A stretch of 64,000 bases of DNA from Nicotiana tabacum (taxonomy: Eukaryota; Streptophyta; Magnoliopsida; Solanales; Solanaceae), in the NCBI RefSeq assembly GCF_000715075.1, contig NC_134082.1, forward strand, positions 60,041,466-60,105,465, read 5' to 3'. The position numbers and the translations under genes are program-made. The notes beneath the pieces were generated by a model. It saw only the letters and a program-made list of their open reading frames with translations. It searched no databases and was not told the DNA's origin. This document shows, piece after piece, positions 1-10,970 of the stretch (position 1 is the first letter of the stretch; the number at the start of each line of letters is the position of its first letter).

Positions 1-270
1 GCCAGAAATATAGAATAGATATTTATTTTTATTTAAATTATTACGATAAATTCGATCGGTAAATTTTCGACCACTTTGGTCAGTAATTTAAAAATAATTT
101 GGTCGTCTGACCTTTTGAACGGTCCGACCACTTTGGTCAAAAATCACCGACAAATTCCGTCGAAATTATTTTTCGACCAATAAATTTTGGTTAGAAAGTA
201 GTCAGAAATCCAAAATTTTGACCGTTTTGCGACGGATTTTGTGGTCGGAAATCAGCTATTTCTGGTAGTG
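1..270. mobile_element. Terminal part of a CACTA (En/Spm-type) DNA transposon
   Basis: The stretch ends at 270 with the reverse complement of a CACTA terminus: read from the other strand, the end begins CACTACCAGAAATAGC (255-270). The preceding bases carry subterminal repeats typical of this superfamily, for example CGACCACTTTGGTCA twice (about 65-80 and 125-140) and several GGTCG/CGACC words in both orientations. Copia pol sequence starts immediately after 270, so the transposon is inserted in that copia element. The other terminus lies left of the window, so the 3-bp target duplication (expected ATT) cannot be checked. No transposase is visible. Confidence 0.7.
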
Positions 271-818
271 ATTCAAAAGAGAACCAGCGAATGAAAGGCA
301 TGCAAGAAGAGATGGAATATCTAAAAAAAATGAGCACGTACAAGCTGGTTGAACTTTCAAAGGATATAAGACCACTCAAATGCAAATGGGTCTTTAAACT
401 CAAGAAAGATGGAAATTGCAAGCTGGCCAGATATAATATTAATTGGTGGTAAAAGGCTTCGAACAGAAAAAAGATATTGATTTTGAAAACAACTTCACAT
501 GTTATCAAAATGACTTCTATTAAAAAAATGAGTTTAGCAGTTAGCTTAGATTTTGAAGTGGAGCAGTTAGATGTGAAAACTACATTTCTTTATAAAGAAT
601 TGGAAGACGAGATTTATATGGAGCAGCAAGAAGAATCTATAGTAGCTGAAAGGAAATACATGGTATGCAAATTGAATAAGAGTCTTTATGGATTGAAGCA
701 CGCATCAAGGTAGTGGTACAAGAAGTTTGACACATTCATGAAAAGTCAAACTTACATAAAAACATATTCATATCCATATGTATACTTCAAAAGATTTTCT
801 GACAATAAGTTTATTATT
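271..818 (+). pseudogene. Tnt1-like copia pol remnant: start of reverse transcriptase
   Basis: The translation gives recognisable copia reverse transcriptase blocks: KCKWVFKLKKDGN (around 375-420), then VEQLDVKTTFLY (557-595), then NKSLYGLKHASR (675-712), ending YFKRFSDNKFII (about 782-818). The reading frame is lost near 440-480 by a frameshift, and there is a stop at 713-715. The CACTA end abuts the left side, and a MULE-type element inserted at 818/819 cuts it off. Downstream pol resumes at 4107. The fragments resemble the Tnt1-94 lineage of Ty1/copia. It is a dead relic. Confidence 0.85.
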
Positions 819-1025
819 CGGAGAAAGGTCAAAACTATCCTTGAACTATAGGCTAAGGGTCAAAAATACTCTCCGTTCGCCTATTGCACTAAAATTGCCT
901 CCGACGTTTTCTTTTCTACTCAAGTCTACCCTTATGACTAATGGCTATTTTCCAAAAAAAATATGTAGTTAATAATGACATGGCAGCTTCTTATTCGTCG
1001 AATTTAAAACATTTGTCCCCGTTAA
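819..1025 (+). repeat. Left terminal inverted repeat of the MULE-type element
   Basis: Words such as CCTTGAACTATAGGC, CTATTGCACTAAAATTG, TCAAGTCTACCCTTA and TTAATAATGACATGG recur as reverse complements between about 1770 and 1983, with scattered mismatches and small indels. Confidence 0.8.
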
Positions 1026-1769
1026 AAAGGACCACCCATATATACCTATATTCGGATTAACCTGCTCCAAATAAAAATCCAACTGAAAAAAAAAAGGAAA
1101 CTCCCACCCCCTCGAACTTTTCTTCCTTCTTTTCTAAGTGCCTCTTCTTCAAATTAGGGTTCTTCAAATAAAGAAGAGTCATGTCAATGGTTGCATTGAA
1201 ACTTTTAGCTTTTTTTCAGAAAAAAATCAGTTCAATTTAGTAGCGAACTACGAATTTAGACATAAATAAACATCAACAAATCACTAAATACCCTCTTAAA
1301 TTTAATATCTGAAAATTTTGACAAGTTTTCGATGCTTAGCTTTAATGGAAGACAGCTTTGTTTCTTGCGTTTTTGAGCAACCAAGACAGTAGATAAACTT
1401 GACTTTAGCTTTAATTAATAACAATCAGCGGGTTCCGAGCAATAATTTCGACTTTTAATACCAAACTCTCCTAATAACTTTGACAATTCAAGCCACGAGT
1501 TTGACCCACCAAAGATCACAATCAGTAGAATGATCAAGGAAAGTTTTAAGCACTTAAACTCTTCAATTCAGCAAATGTTCATCGATTGTATTTTCAAATG
1601 CTCATACCAATGAAATTCAAAAACTCATAAACAAAGCATGAACTCGAGTGTATTTGATCAAACAGTGATACTATTTTTTAATTTTCTGATTTTTTTTTTA
1701 ATTTTGATTTGGTAATAAAAAATTTGGCACTTCAGGTTGGGTTAGTACAGTTTAGGAGGGTTAGTCCGA

Positions 1770-1983
1770 AAATGGGTACATATGGGTTAGTCTTTTTAAT
1801 AGGAATAAGTGTTTTAAATTTGGCCAAATAGAATCTACCACGTCATTATTAAATAAATATATTTTTTGGTGGAAATGATTGTTAATCCTAAGGGTAGACT
1901 TGAACCCAAAAAAAATAGTTGGGTCAATTTTAGCGCAATAGATGGACGGAAGGTGTATTTCGCCCTAAGCCTATAGTTCAAGG
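1770..1983 (-). repeat. Right terminal inverted repeat of the MULE-type element (inner part)
   Basis: This is the inverted counterpart of 819-1025. Its last 20 bases were separated by the hAT-type insertion and now lie at 4087-4106. The bases GTTCAAGG at 1976-1983 are the left copy of that insertion's target duplication. Confidence 0.8.
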
Positions 1984-2352
1984 TAGTGCTGTATTCTGGG
2001 CCGGGCCTTCGTGGGCCAAACGGGCCGGGCTTCGTGGGCCTGGGCTTCGTGGGTCTGGGCTCTGGCGGTCCCGGGCTTCGTGGGCTCAACGGGTGGAACC
2101 GGCCCGTGACGGGCCTAAGCCCACATGGTCCCGGGCTTAACGGGTCGGGCTCGTGGGCTTCGCGGGCCTAGCGGAGTTTTTTTTGGTAAGGCAATTTATT
2201 GTAGTATCATGGCTATATTAAAAATATATATGTAGTATATATGTAGAAATCTAATTATTAAAGTGCTTGACGAAAAAGAAAAATAACAAAACAATAGTAA
2301 AACACTAAATTGTCATGCATAATAAATTAATAACAAAGTACAACATGAAGCA

Positions 2353-2398
<46 letters not shown>

Positions 2399-2827
2399 AC
2401 ATGAAGCATATATATATATAGTATACTAGTATAGAATGTTATGTATATATATTTCATTGTATATTTTCTTGTAGTATATATTGTATGTTATGTATATATA
2501 TTCTCTTGTATATTGTCTTGTAGTATATATTGTATGTTATGTATATATATTCTCTTATATATTGTCTTGTAGTATATATTGTATGTTATGTATATATATT
2601 CTCTTGTATATTATCTTGTAGTATATATTGTATGTTATGTATATATATTCTCTTATATATTTTCTTGTAGTATATATATTGTATCTTATGTATATATATA
2701 TTCTCTTGTATATTGTCTTGTAGTATGTTATGTATATATATATCCTCTTATATATGTTGTTGTAGTATATATTGTATGTTATGTACATATATTCTCTTGT
2801 ATATTGTCTTGTAGTATATATTGTATG

Positions 2828-2872
<45 letters not shown>

Positions 2873-4078
2873 ACATGAAGCATATATATATATAGTATAC
2901 TAGTATAGAATGTTATGTATATATATTTCATTGTATATTTTCTTGTAGTATATATTGTATGTTATGTATATATATTCTCTTGTATATTGTCTTGTAGTAT
3001 ATATTGTATGTTATGTATATATATTCTCTTATATATTGTCTTGTAGTATATATTGTATGTTATGTATATATATTCTCTTGTATATTATCTTGTAGTATAT
3101 ATTGTATGTTATGTATATATATTCTCTTGTATATTTTCTTGTAGTATATATATTGTATCTTATGTATATATATTCTCTTGTATATTGTCTTGTAGTATGT
3201 TATGTATATATATATATCCTCTTATATATGTTGTTGTAGTATATATTGTATGTTATGTACATATATTCTCTTGTATATTGTCTTGTAGTATATATTGTAT
3301 GTTATATATATATATATATTCTCTTATATATTGTCTTGTAGTATATATTGTATGTTATGTATATATATCCTCTTATATATGTTGTTGTAGTATATATTGT
3401 ATGTTATGTATATATATTCTCTTGTATATGTTGTTGTTGTATATATTGTATGTTATGTATATATATTCTCTTATATATTGTCTTGTAGTATTGTATGTTA
3501 TGTATATATATTCTCTTGTATATTTTCTTGTAATATATATTGTATGTTATGTATATATATATCCTCTTATATATGTTGTTGTAGTATATATTGTATGTTA
3601 TGTATATATATTCTCTTGTATATTGTCTTGTAGTATATATTGTATGTTATGTATATATATATCCTCTTATATATTTTCTTGTAGTATATATTGTATGTTA
3701 TGTATATATATTCTCTTATATATTTTCTTGTAGTATATATATTGTATCTTATGTATATATATTATAACTTATTACTTATATATTTTCTTGTAGTATATAT
3801 TGTATGTTAGGTGTATATATTACCTTATATATTTTGTATGTTATGTGTATACAAAAAAATTTTATTTTTTTTTAAAATCCGTTGGGCCCGTTAGGCCCGC
3901 CAGGATCGGCCCAGGCCCGGCTGACGGTCCCGGGCTAAACGGTCCCGGGCTCGTGGGCTAATCTATGAAGATCGGCCCGTCACGGGCTTCTCAGGCCCAC
4001 CAGGACCGGCCCACCAGGCCCGTTAGGACCGCGGGCCCGGTCCGGTCCGGTTCAGGCCAGGCCCACCAAGCAGCATTA
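1984..4078. mobile_element. Non-autonomous hAT-type DNA transposon with GGGCC-rich ends and a minisatellite core
   Basis: A perfect 8-bp duplication GTTCAAGG (1976-1983 and 4079-4086) brackets the element, the hallmark of hAT. The termini are imperfect inverted repeats: left TAGTGCTGTATTCTGGGCCG and reverse-complemented right TAATGCTGCTTGGTGGGCCT. The terminal 180-200 bp on both sides are crowded with GGGCC/GGCCC and CGTGGGC words. The centre (about 2340-3840) is an AT-rich tandem array. No transposase frame exists; open frames in the array only reflect TAT-rich sequence. Confidence 0.85.
2340..3840. repeat. AT-rich minisatellite, unit about 49 bp, with a duplicated block of about 475 bp
   Basis: The unit contains TATGTTATGTATATATATTC, then CTCTTGTATATTGTCTTGTAG, then TATATATTG, and repeats with small changes (TATCCTCTTATATATGTTGTTG variants). 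A larger period is visible: the marker ACATGAAGCATATATATATA followed by GTATACTAGTATAG occurs at about 2399 and again at about 2873, followed by nearly the same order of variants, so a block of about 475 bp was duplicated. Runs of (TA)n at about 2357-2394 and 2830-2870 mark the block joints. Confidence 0.85.
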
Positions 4079-4106
4079 GTTCAAGGACAGTTTTCTCCCT
4101 TTTTCG

Positions 4107-5099
4107 TTTATTATTTTATTATTGTATATGGATGACATATTGATTGTAGGACAAAACAAGGATCTAATTATAAAGTTGAAAGGATATTTTTCCACGTCAT
4201 TTGATATGAAAAACTTGGGCCCCGTGCGGCAAATTCTGGGAATGAAGATTATTTGAGATCGAATAAGTAGAAAAGTATGGCTATCTCAGGAGAATTACAT
4301 TGACAGTGTACTGAAACGCTTCAGCATGATCAGCATAAAGAGTACTAAGCTATTCAACACACCTCTTGTTGGTCATCTGAAGTTGAGAAAGAAGAGGTGT
4401 CCTACAACAAAGAAGGAGAAAGAAAGCATGGCTAGAGTTTCTTACTCTTCAACAGTCGAAAGCCTGATGTATGAAATAATATACACCAACTTGATATTTC
4501 TCATGCAATTGGTATTGTTAGCGGGTTTCATGAAAATCCTGAAAAAGAATACATGGAAATAGTCAAGTGGATACTTAGGTACCTGAGATATAACTCAGGA
4601 GATTGTTTGGATTTTGGAGGATTTGATCTAATTTTGAAGGGTTATATAGATGTTGATATGATAGGTGACCTTGATAACAAAAAATTCACTACTGGATATT
4701 TTTTTTACCTTTTTCGGGAGAGATGTATCATGACGATCGAAGTTGCAGAAGTGTGTCATACTTTCTACAACTGAAGCGGAATATATTACTACTAATGAAG
4801 TTGGAAATGAGATGATATGTCCGGAACAACTTTTGCAAGAGCTTGGATTGCATCAAAAATATCATGTCGTACATTGTGACAACCAAAGTGCAATAGACCT
4901 GAGAAAAAGTACCATGTAACATACAAGGGCAAAGTACATTGACATGAGATATCACTGAATTTGAATAAAGATAGAGGACGTATCTATGCAGGTCAAGAAG
5001 GTTCCTACAAGTGAGAATCCTTCAGATATGTTGATAAAGGTGGTACCAAGAGACAAGTTCGAGTTGTGTGAAGAACTTGTCGGCATGCACTTAAGTTAG
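4107..5099 (+). pseudogene. Tnt1-like copia pol remnant: reverse transcriptase end and RNase H
   Basis: Pol resumes directly after the MULE-type insertion with the catalytic block LLLYMDDILIVGQ (4116-4152), then FDMKNLGP, then a stop at the GMKII end (about 4253). Later blocks are WILRYLRYNSGDC (about 4570-4605), the decayed RNase H DVDMIGDLDNKKFTTGYF and TTEAEYI-like residues (about 4770-4790). It ends ELVGMHLS followed by the stop at 5097-5099, the C-terminus typical of Tnt1-94 polyproteins. There are multiple stops and frameshifts, so the copy is inactive. Confidence 0.85.
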
Positions 5100-5172
5100 A
5101 AGTCCGGTGTAATCTCCTTCCGGTGAATGGGTCTGGCGGGGGATTTATGGGGTCCATCCCCATAATTGAAAA

Positions 5173-5189
5173 AGAAAAAAAAGGGAGAA
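5173..5189 (+). other. Polypurine tract of the Tnt1-like copia
   Basis: An uninterrupted purine run ending GGGAGAA lies directly before the TGTGAGATGCC start of the 3' LTR, in the position used for plus-strand priming. Confidence 0.7.
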
Positions 5190-5313
5190 TGTGAGATGCC
5201 AAAACAAGTTTTGATAAATTAGTTTTGGAATCAATTTGCAAATGTGCAAATTGGCAAGTTAGTGATAACAGGTTATAACAAATTGCAAATCTAATCTTTT
5301 GATTGGTTGAAGT
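5190..5313 (+). repeat. 3' LTR of the Tnt1-like copia, first segment
   Basis: The LTR begins TGTGAGATGCC right after the polypurine tract and is cut at 5313 by the LARD-like element. The remainder is at 39630-40030. The total is about 525 bp, close to the size usual for Tnt1 LTRs. Confidence 0.8.
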
Positions 5314-7652
5314 TGTCAAGGCCCAAAATTCAAGTAGTCGTGATGACACCTAACTCAACCCGCTAAGTAAGCCAACTAACAATAATCCAATTCAAATACG
5401 ATTTATGGAGAAAATAAATAATGAAATAGTTGAACTTTTATACAACAATCCAAGGCTGGTATAAAAATTATGAGCTTCTAAGATTTAGACTTTACAAAGT
5501 TGGGATGAAATAAATGCATCATTTGTTCAAAATATATATAATCAGATTTATAAATCTAAAGCAACCAAAAATAATGGGCAGCTATAACCGAATTGCGGGT
5601 ACATCTTCAATGTCAGCTCCTGCCATACACACCAATATCAACACCAAAATTTGCACGCAAGGTGCAGAAGTATAGTATGAGTACAACCGACCCCATTTAC
5701 TCAATAAGTAACAAGCCTAACCATAGATTGAAAGAAGTGACGAGCTTGGACAATGGTCAGAGATACAAGTACAAGTAAACTCAAAGATATGATGCTTAAC
5801 TCGTTCACAGTTATGGAATATAGGCATGTTTTTTGGGTATAACAGTAACACCCAAATCTTTTACAGAAATTACCAAAATATCAGTATATCTAGAAACTGT
5901 GATTTTTTCAAAAACATTTCAACAACCAATAAGGTATTTTATTATCAAATAGCATGAGAAAAATACATCTCTATGCCTACATGTCAATATACATGTCAAG
6001 TCAAAAATGATATGGTACCTTATAGCATGAGGAAATACATCTCTATGCCTACATGCCAAGTAAGCAAGTCAAATATAATGCATCACGGTGATAAACTCAT
6101 GTACTCACACTTTCAGAGTACTCAATCTTACTATCTCACACTCAATCACTCAGCACACTCCATCACTCGGCACTCGGTACTCGCGCTCATTGCAGGTATG
6201 TCAGACTCCCGAGGGGCGGATCCTGCCAAGCGCTAATATAAGCCAACATGGTATGTTGCGGCGTGTAGACCAATCCCATAATGAGTCAATAAAGCCTGAT
6301 GCGGCGTGCAGTCCAATCCCATAAACAATTGTTGCGATGTGCAGCCATATCTCATAAATGTCATTCACAACTCGGCCCTCAGGCACCAACTCAGTCATCA
6401 ATCTCTCTAATCTCTTTGTCTCACAAATCCCAAGCTAATCAGCCCAAATAATGATAACATGATGTAACAATGAATGATGAACAGAGACTGAGATATGATA
6501 TGCAAATGAAGGATCATGACAGAATATATGATTACAATTAGAGCAGATAACTCAAAATAAAAGAAATATCCTCATTACGTCTCAACTGAATAAACACATA
6601 GCCTAAATATGATTTCTAACATGATTTATGGCTCATACAATCAATCAAGTAGGGAGAACATGAATGTAACAAGATATAAAAGCAAGACAAGTCCGGTCAC
6701 AGTCTAATAGACGACTAGAATCATGATTTCCTCGATGCACGTCAACACGCTCGTCACCTAGCATGTATGTCACCTTAATACATCTCTTATAACACAGTTC
6801 TCAGGGTTTAATAGCCTTAAATACAAGTTTAGATAATTTACTTACCTCGAACAAGCCAAATCCAATACTGAGCAATCCAACCAATACTTTAGAAATACCA
6901 TCACACGCGTACCGACCTCTGAACGGTTCGAAACTAGCCAAAAGTAACCCAAGAACATCAAATAATGTCAAAGGAAACAAACTCAATCAACAAAGGTTGA
7001 ATCTTTAATCAAAAGCCCAAAGTCAACCAAAAAGTCAATCTCAAGACCGCACCTCGAAACCTGACAAAAATAACAAAATCTGACAATCCATTATATACGA
7101 GTCCAATCATGCTAGTTTCACTCAAATTAGACTCCGAATCGATGTTCAAAAATCAAATATTCACTTTATGAAATTTTAGAATAAAAACCCCAATTTATCC
7201 CTTGAAATCATTAATGAAATACCAAAAATGAAGATAGATTCATGAAATATTATAAAAAACGAGAAGAAACCATTCACCTCAATCCATGTGATGAAAATCG
7301 TCTCTAAAATCACCCAAATCCGAAGTCCCCAACTTAAAATATTACAAAATGAACAAACCCGCAAATTTATAAGCTTCTGTCCAGAGATTCCGCTTTTGCG
7401 GACAACCTGCCGCTTTTTCGGTGTCGCTTTTGCGACCAAGCCTCCGCTTATGTGGAAAAATACTCAAGCCCCGACTACTCACACCTGTAGATTATCCTCC
7501 GATTCTGCGACATTGCATGCGCGATGAACCTCCCGTTTCTGCGAAACTCTTCTGCTTTTGCGTCTTACAATCCGCTTCTACATATACGTCCCATTCTCCG
7601 CATCTGCAGACTTACCTGGCCTGCCCAAAATGTGCTTCTGCACCATCTCTAC
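5314..7652 (-). repeat. 3' LTR of the LARD-like element, outer segment
   Basis: It aligns along its length with 17888-20250: shared landmarks include the CAACCCGCTAAGTAAGCC region, GCGGCGTGCAG repeats, the TTACTTACCTCGAACAAGC stretch and a pyrimidine-rich CTTCTGCG region near the right end. Outer end TGTCA at 5314. Interrupted at 7653 by a long solo LTR. Confidence 0.8.
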
Positions 7653-8954
7653 TATGAGCACCTGATTTTTTATCATAATCAGATTTTTCACCACTTTTTA
7701 GTATGTAAATATTCTTTGAGTTTAATCTACATATTTTAGCTTTTGTTTTATGTTTTATAGATTTTTCTTAGGAAATTAAAACTCACAAAAGATTCACATT
7801 TTTGAATTACTAGCTTTTTTAATTTGCAAAAGAAAAGAAATTCACAAAAATATATTTTTCCTTCTAATTTTGGTAATACTAGCAATTTTATAACTTTTTC
7901 CTTAATAGTTTCTTATATTTTTTTAGTTTTTAGTTTTACTGTAGCGTCTTTAATTTTAATTATCTTTAATAAATAAAAAGGAAAAAAAAGAACCAATGCA
8001 AAAATGTAGCCTAGCAAGATTCTTCCATATCTTTTGTAACAAACTAACATGCTCTCACTCAAAACTCACATACACATACACTCTTATTTTCTTGGCCACC
8101 AATTAATCCTTATACCTACACCTATATATCTTCCCCTCACTCACACAATAAAAAGAACACACATACAAAGAAACGGATGAGCATATAGGTATCAGAGAGA
8201 GTACTGTAGAGAGAAAACGGACAAAGGGAAAAGGATATAGAGTAGGAGACAAAACAGATCTATGAGGCAGAGAGATGACGACAAAAGCAGATAGCTTCTG
8301 CATTTCAAGCTTTCCATTGCAAAAGCTCAAAATTTCAGCCATGAAAACCCACTACTTCTCCGCTCACGACCCAATTCTATCATAGGTCATGATAGCGCCC
8401 AACACCATTGCTAGGCAAGCCAACACTAATCAAACTAGTGATTTCCCATTTAAATAAATTACTAAGTGGATAATACTTCTTCATTTGTTAAAACATTTAG
8501 CTTTTTACCAATAAAACAAGGTTAAACGAAATCAGCAAATACAAGTCATAATCATGTATACAATACCAAAATCATAAGTCTACTAGTATGTGTACCAAGA
8601 CCTGGTGTCACAAATATGTGGGCAATCTAGTAGAATGTACAAAAGAACACTAGCCCACTGTCTGCAAGAAAATAGACTGAAAAAAAAAGTATAAGAGAGA
8701 CTCCAGCTGTTGCAGAACGGCTCAGAAAATAGCTCATCATAAAGTCTCGAGATGGGGATCAAATCTGTGCGCCGGACTGATGGCCAGATGCACCTACCTC
8801 AAATCCTGCACAATTAAGTACAGAAGCATAACGTGAGTATATAAATATATATACCCAGTAAGTATCTAATCTAACCTCGAAGAACTAGTGATGAGGGGTC
8901 GACTCTGACATTAACTAAGTCCAACAATATAATAATATGAAATTCTAATTAAGC

Positions 8955-9575
8955 ATGATATAGAGAGACAAGATGAGGAGAAGCGAGGCTCAGATGGTTC
9001 GGGCACGTGCAGAGGAGAAGCATTGATGAACCGGTGAGGAGGTGTGAGCGGTTGGCCATGGTGAGTACGAGAAGAGGTAGAGGGAGACCTAAGAAGTATT
9101 GGGGAGAGGTGATCAGGCAGGACATGGTACGACTGCAGATTTCCGAGGGCATGACCCTTGATAGGAAGGCCTGGAGGTCAAGCATTAGAGTGGTAGGATA
9201 GGGGTAGTAGAGCTTTCCTTACTTCATACCGGGGGTGAGGCGTCGTTATATTAGGGTTGATCTTAGATGGCTTGCAGTTTATGTTGAACCCACATTATTC
9301 TTGTTGTTTATCTTAGATGCCTTAGACTCTTGTTAGTGTTATTGCATGTCATCCATCTCTTGGTTTTTATGCTTCTGTTACTATAACGGTTTCTACTGGA
9401 GTTACTAATGAATTCTCTTTTCTTGTTTTTCTTTATTTCCGTCTTTCTGATCCAAGGGTCTATCGGAAATAGCATCTTTGCCCTATCGGGGCGGGGTTAA
9501 GGTCTGCGTACACATTACCCTCCCCAGACCCCACTATGTGGGATTTTACTGGGCAGTTGTTATTGTATAATAAAA
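8955..9575 (+). mobile_element. 5'-truncated RTE-type LINE fragment (3' end only)
   Basis: The translation from about 8961 gives the RTE C-terminus: [13 protein letters not shown], then [11 protein letters not shown], then [17 protein letters not shown], with a stop at 9199-9201. The following 3' UTR ends with GGTTAAGGTCTGCGTACACA and CCCAGACCCCACTATGTGGG and a TTG/ATA-rich tail, the same tail as in the LINE at 42241-44558 and similar to the 3' end of the Solanaceae TS SINE. Catalytic parts are absent. Left boundary approximate. Confidence 0.75.
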
Positions 9576-10719
9576 ATAAATAATGACACATTTTAATCAA
9601 TACCTACCATCTTCATCATATTCAAGCACCCGAAAACACTTCCTTCATTTGAGACAGATGATCTCTCAACGATGAATTTATACAAGTTATAAAAAGAGAC
9701 ATCCAGTTCTATTATCACACAAATTCTACCAAGGACGTTCGATCCGATCCAACATAAATATAAATTGTGCACTACCGAAGGTCGAACGGCACGAACCATA
9801 GATGCATCTATTTACCCCGCTCGCAAATCATACATACGACGCTGTCAAATATAAATTTAAGGAATTACTCCGCTCGCGGAGTCAAATATAAATTTATCGT
9901 TAAATCGTAATCCTTTCTTGATTCTTTTAAAAATAAAGATAATTCAACTTGAAGCCTTTAAATCCTTGGAACTCCTCAACTTAATTCCATTCATTACAAT
10001 TAGCAAATATAATCAAATACGGTGTCCACAAAGTATGGTGTAAACCTAAAACTACCCGGGAATAATCAGGAATAGTAGCTACATACGAACTCTCGTCACT
10101 TCGTTCATACGTAGCCCCCACAATTAATCATATATTAACTAAGTTCACCTATGGAGAAATTTCCCTCTTACAAGGTTAGAAAAGATATTTACCTCGTCTC
10201 AAAACCTACTTCCAAACTCAAGAATGCGCTTGAACCCTTAAATCAGAGCCGAATAATCCAAAACTATTCAAATAATGTTACAACTAATCAATATATATTC
10301 AAAAGTTTATATTCTAATTATTAAAGTGATTGCCTAACCCAAAATGCAAGATTCCTAACATTTATCCCCGTACCCACATGCCCAAATTCCGAAAATTTTT
10401 GAAGAAAACTGTTACCCATAATCTTAGGAACATAAATATGTGATTTTCACTATGTTTCATAATCATTTTCATGGTGAAATCTCATTTTTATCAAAACCCT
10501 AGGTTTCCACCTAAACCCATGATTTTTACCAATTTACATGTTATAATCTACCCACAAGCTATGTATTTAACTCATATTAGGTAGAGATTACTTACCTCCA
10601 AAAGCTAGGTGAAAACCCCTCTCAAGAAGCTCCAAAAATCGCCCAAGTAGTGAGTGGAATGTGTGAAAAATGGTTTAAGTTCCGTATTAAATGAACCTCA
10701 TTGCCTTCAGCTTTTTCGC

Positions 10720-10970
10720 ACCTGTGGTGCTTGGCCGCAACCGTGGTCCCCCACCTGCGGAGAAGCCATCGGAAGTGTGCATTTTCCTTACTGGCCAAGC
10801 TCGCACCTGCGAGCTCAAGGGACTGCATCTGCGCCCAGGTCCGCACCTGCGACCACTTACCTCGCACCTGCGGTGCCTGGGCTGTCCTCCTTTCTTCGCT
10901 TTTGTGGTTCGTGGCTCGCACCTGCGATCCCGCACCTACGATCCCGCACCTACGGCTAGTCAAGCATAGG
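10720..10970. repeat. Cluster of self-complementary CGCACCTGCG words in the family B LTR
   Basis: About eight near copies of CGCACCTGCG or CGCACCTACG occur within 250 bp, a GC-rich island in AT-rich surroundings. The same words occur inverted in the related LTR at 61430-61650. Open frames here on both strands reflect the repeat and are not genes. Confidence 0.7.

Larger units (their letters stand above)
819..4106. mobile_element. MULE-type non-autonomous DNA transposon with long terminal inverted repeats, split by a nested hAT-type element
   Basis: A perfect 9-bp duplication TTTATTATT flanks the insertion (810-818 and 4107-4115), as expected for Mutator-like elements, and the copia pol frame resumes across it. 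The ends are inverted: left CGGAGAAAGGTCAAAACTAT and the reverse-complemented right CGAAAAAGGGAGAAAACTGT. The similarity extends inward for about 200 bp (819-1025 against roughly 1770-1983 plus 4087-4106), so these are long inverted repeats. Without the nested insertion the element would be about 1.2 kb. No transposase is present. Confidence 0.85.

Noticed and set aside
2555..3733. Long open frames rich in Tyr/Ile/Val in the AT-rich array, on both strands
   Set aside because: They arise from a 49-bp TAT-rich tandem repeat whose length is not far from a multiple of three; no protein family and identical low-complexity composition on both strands.
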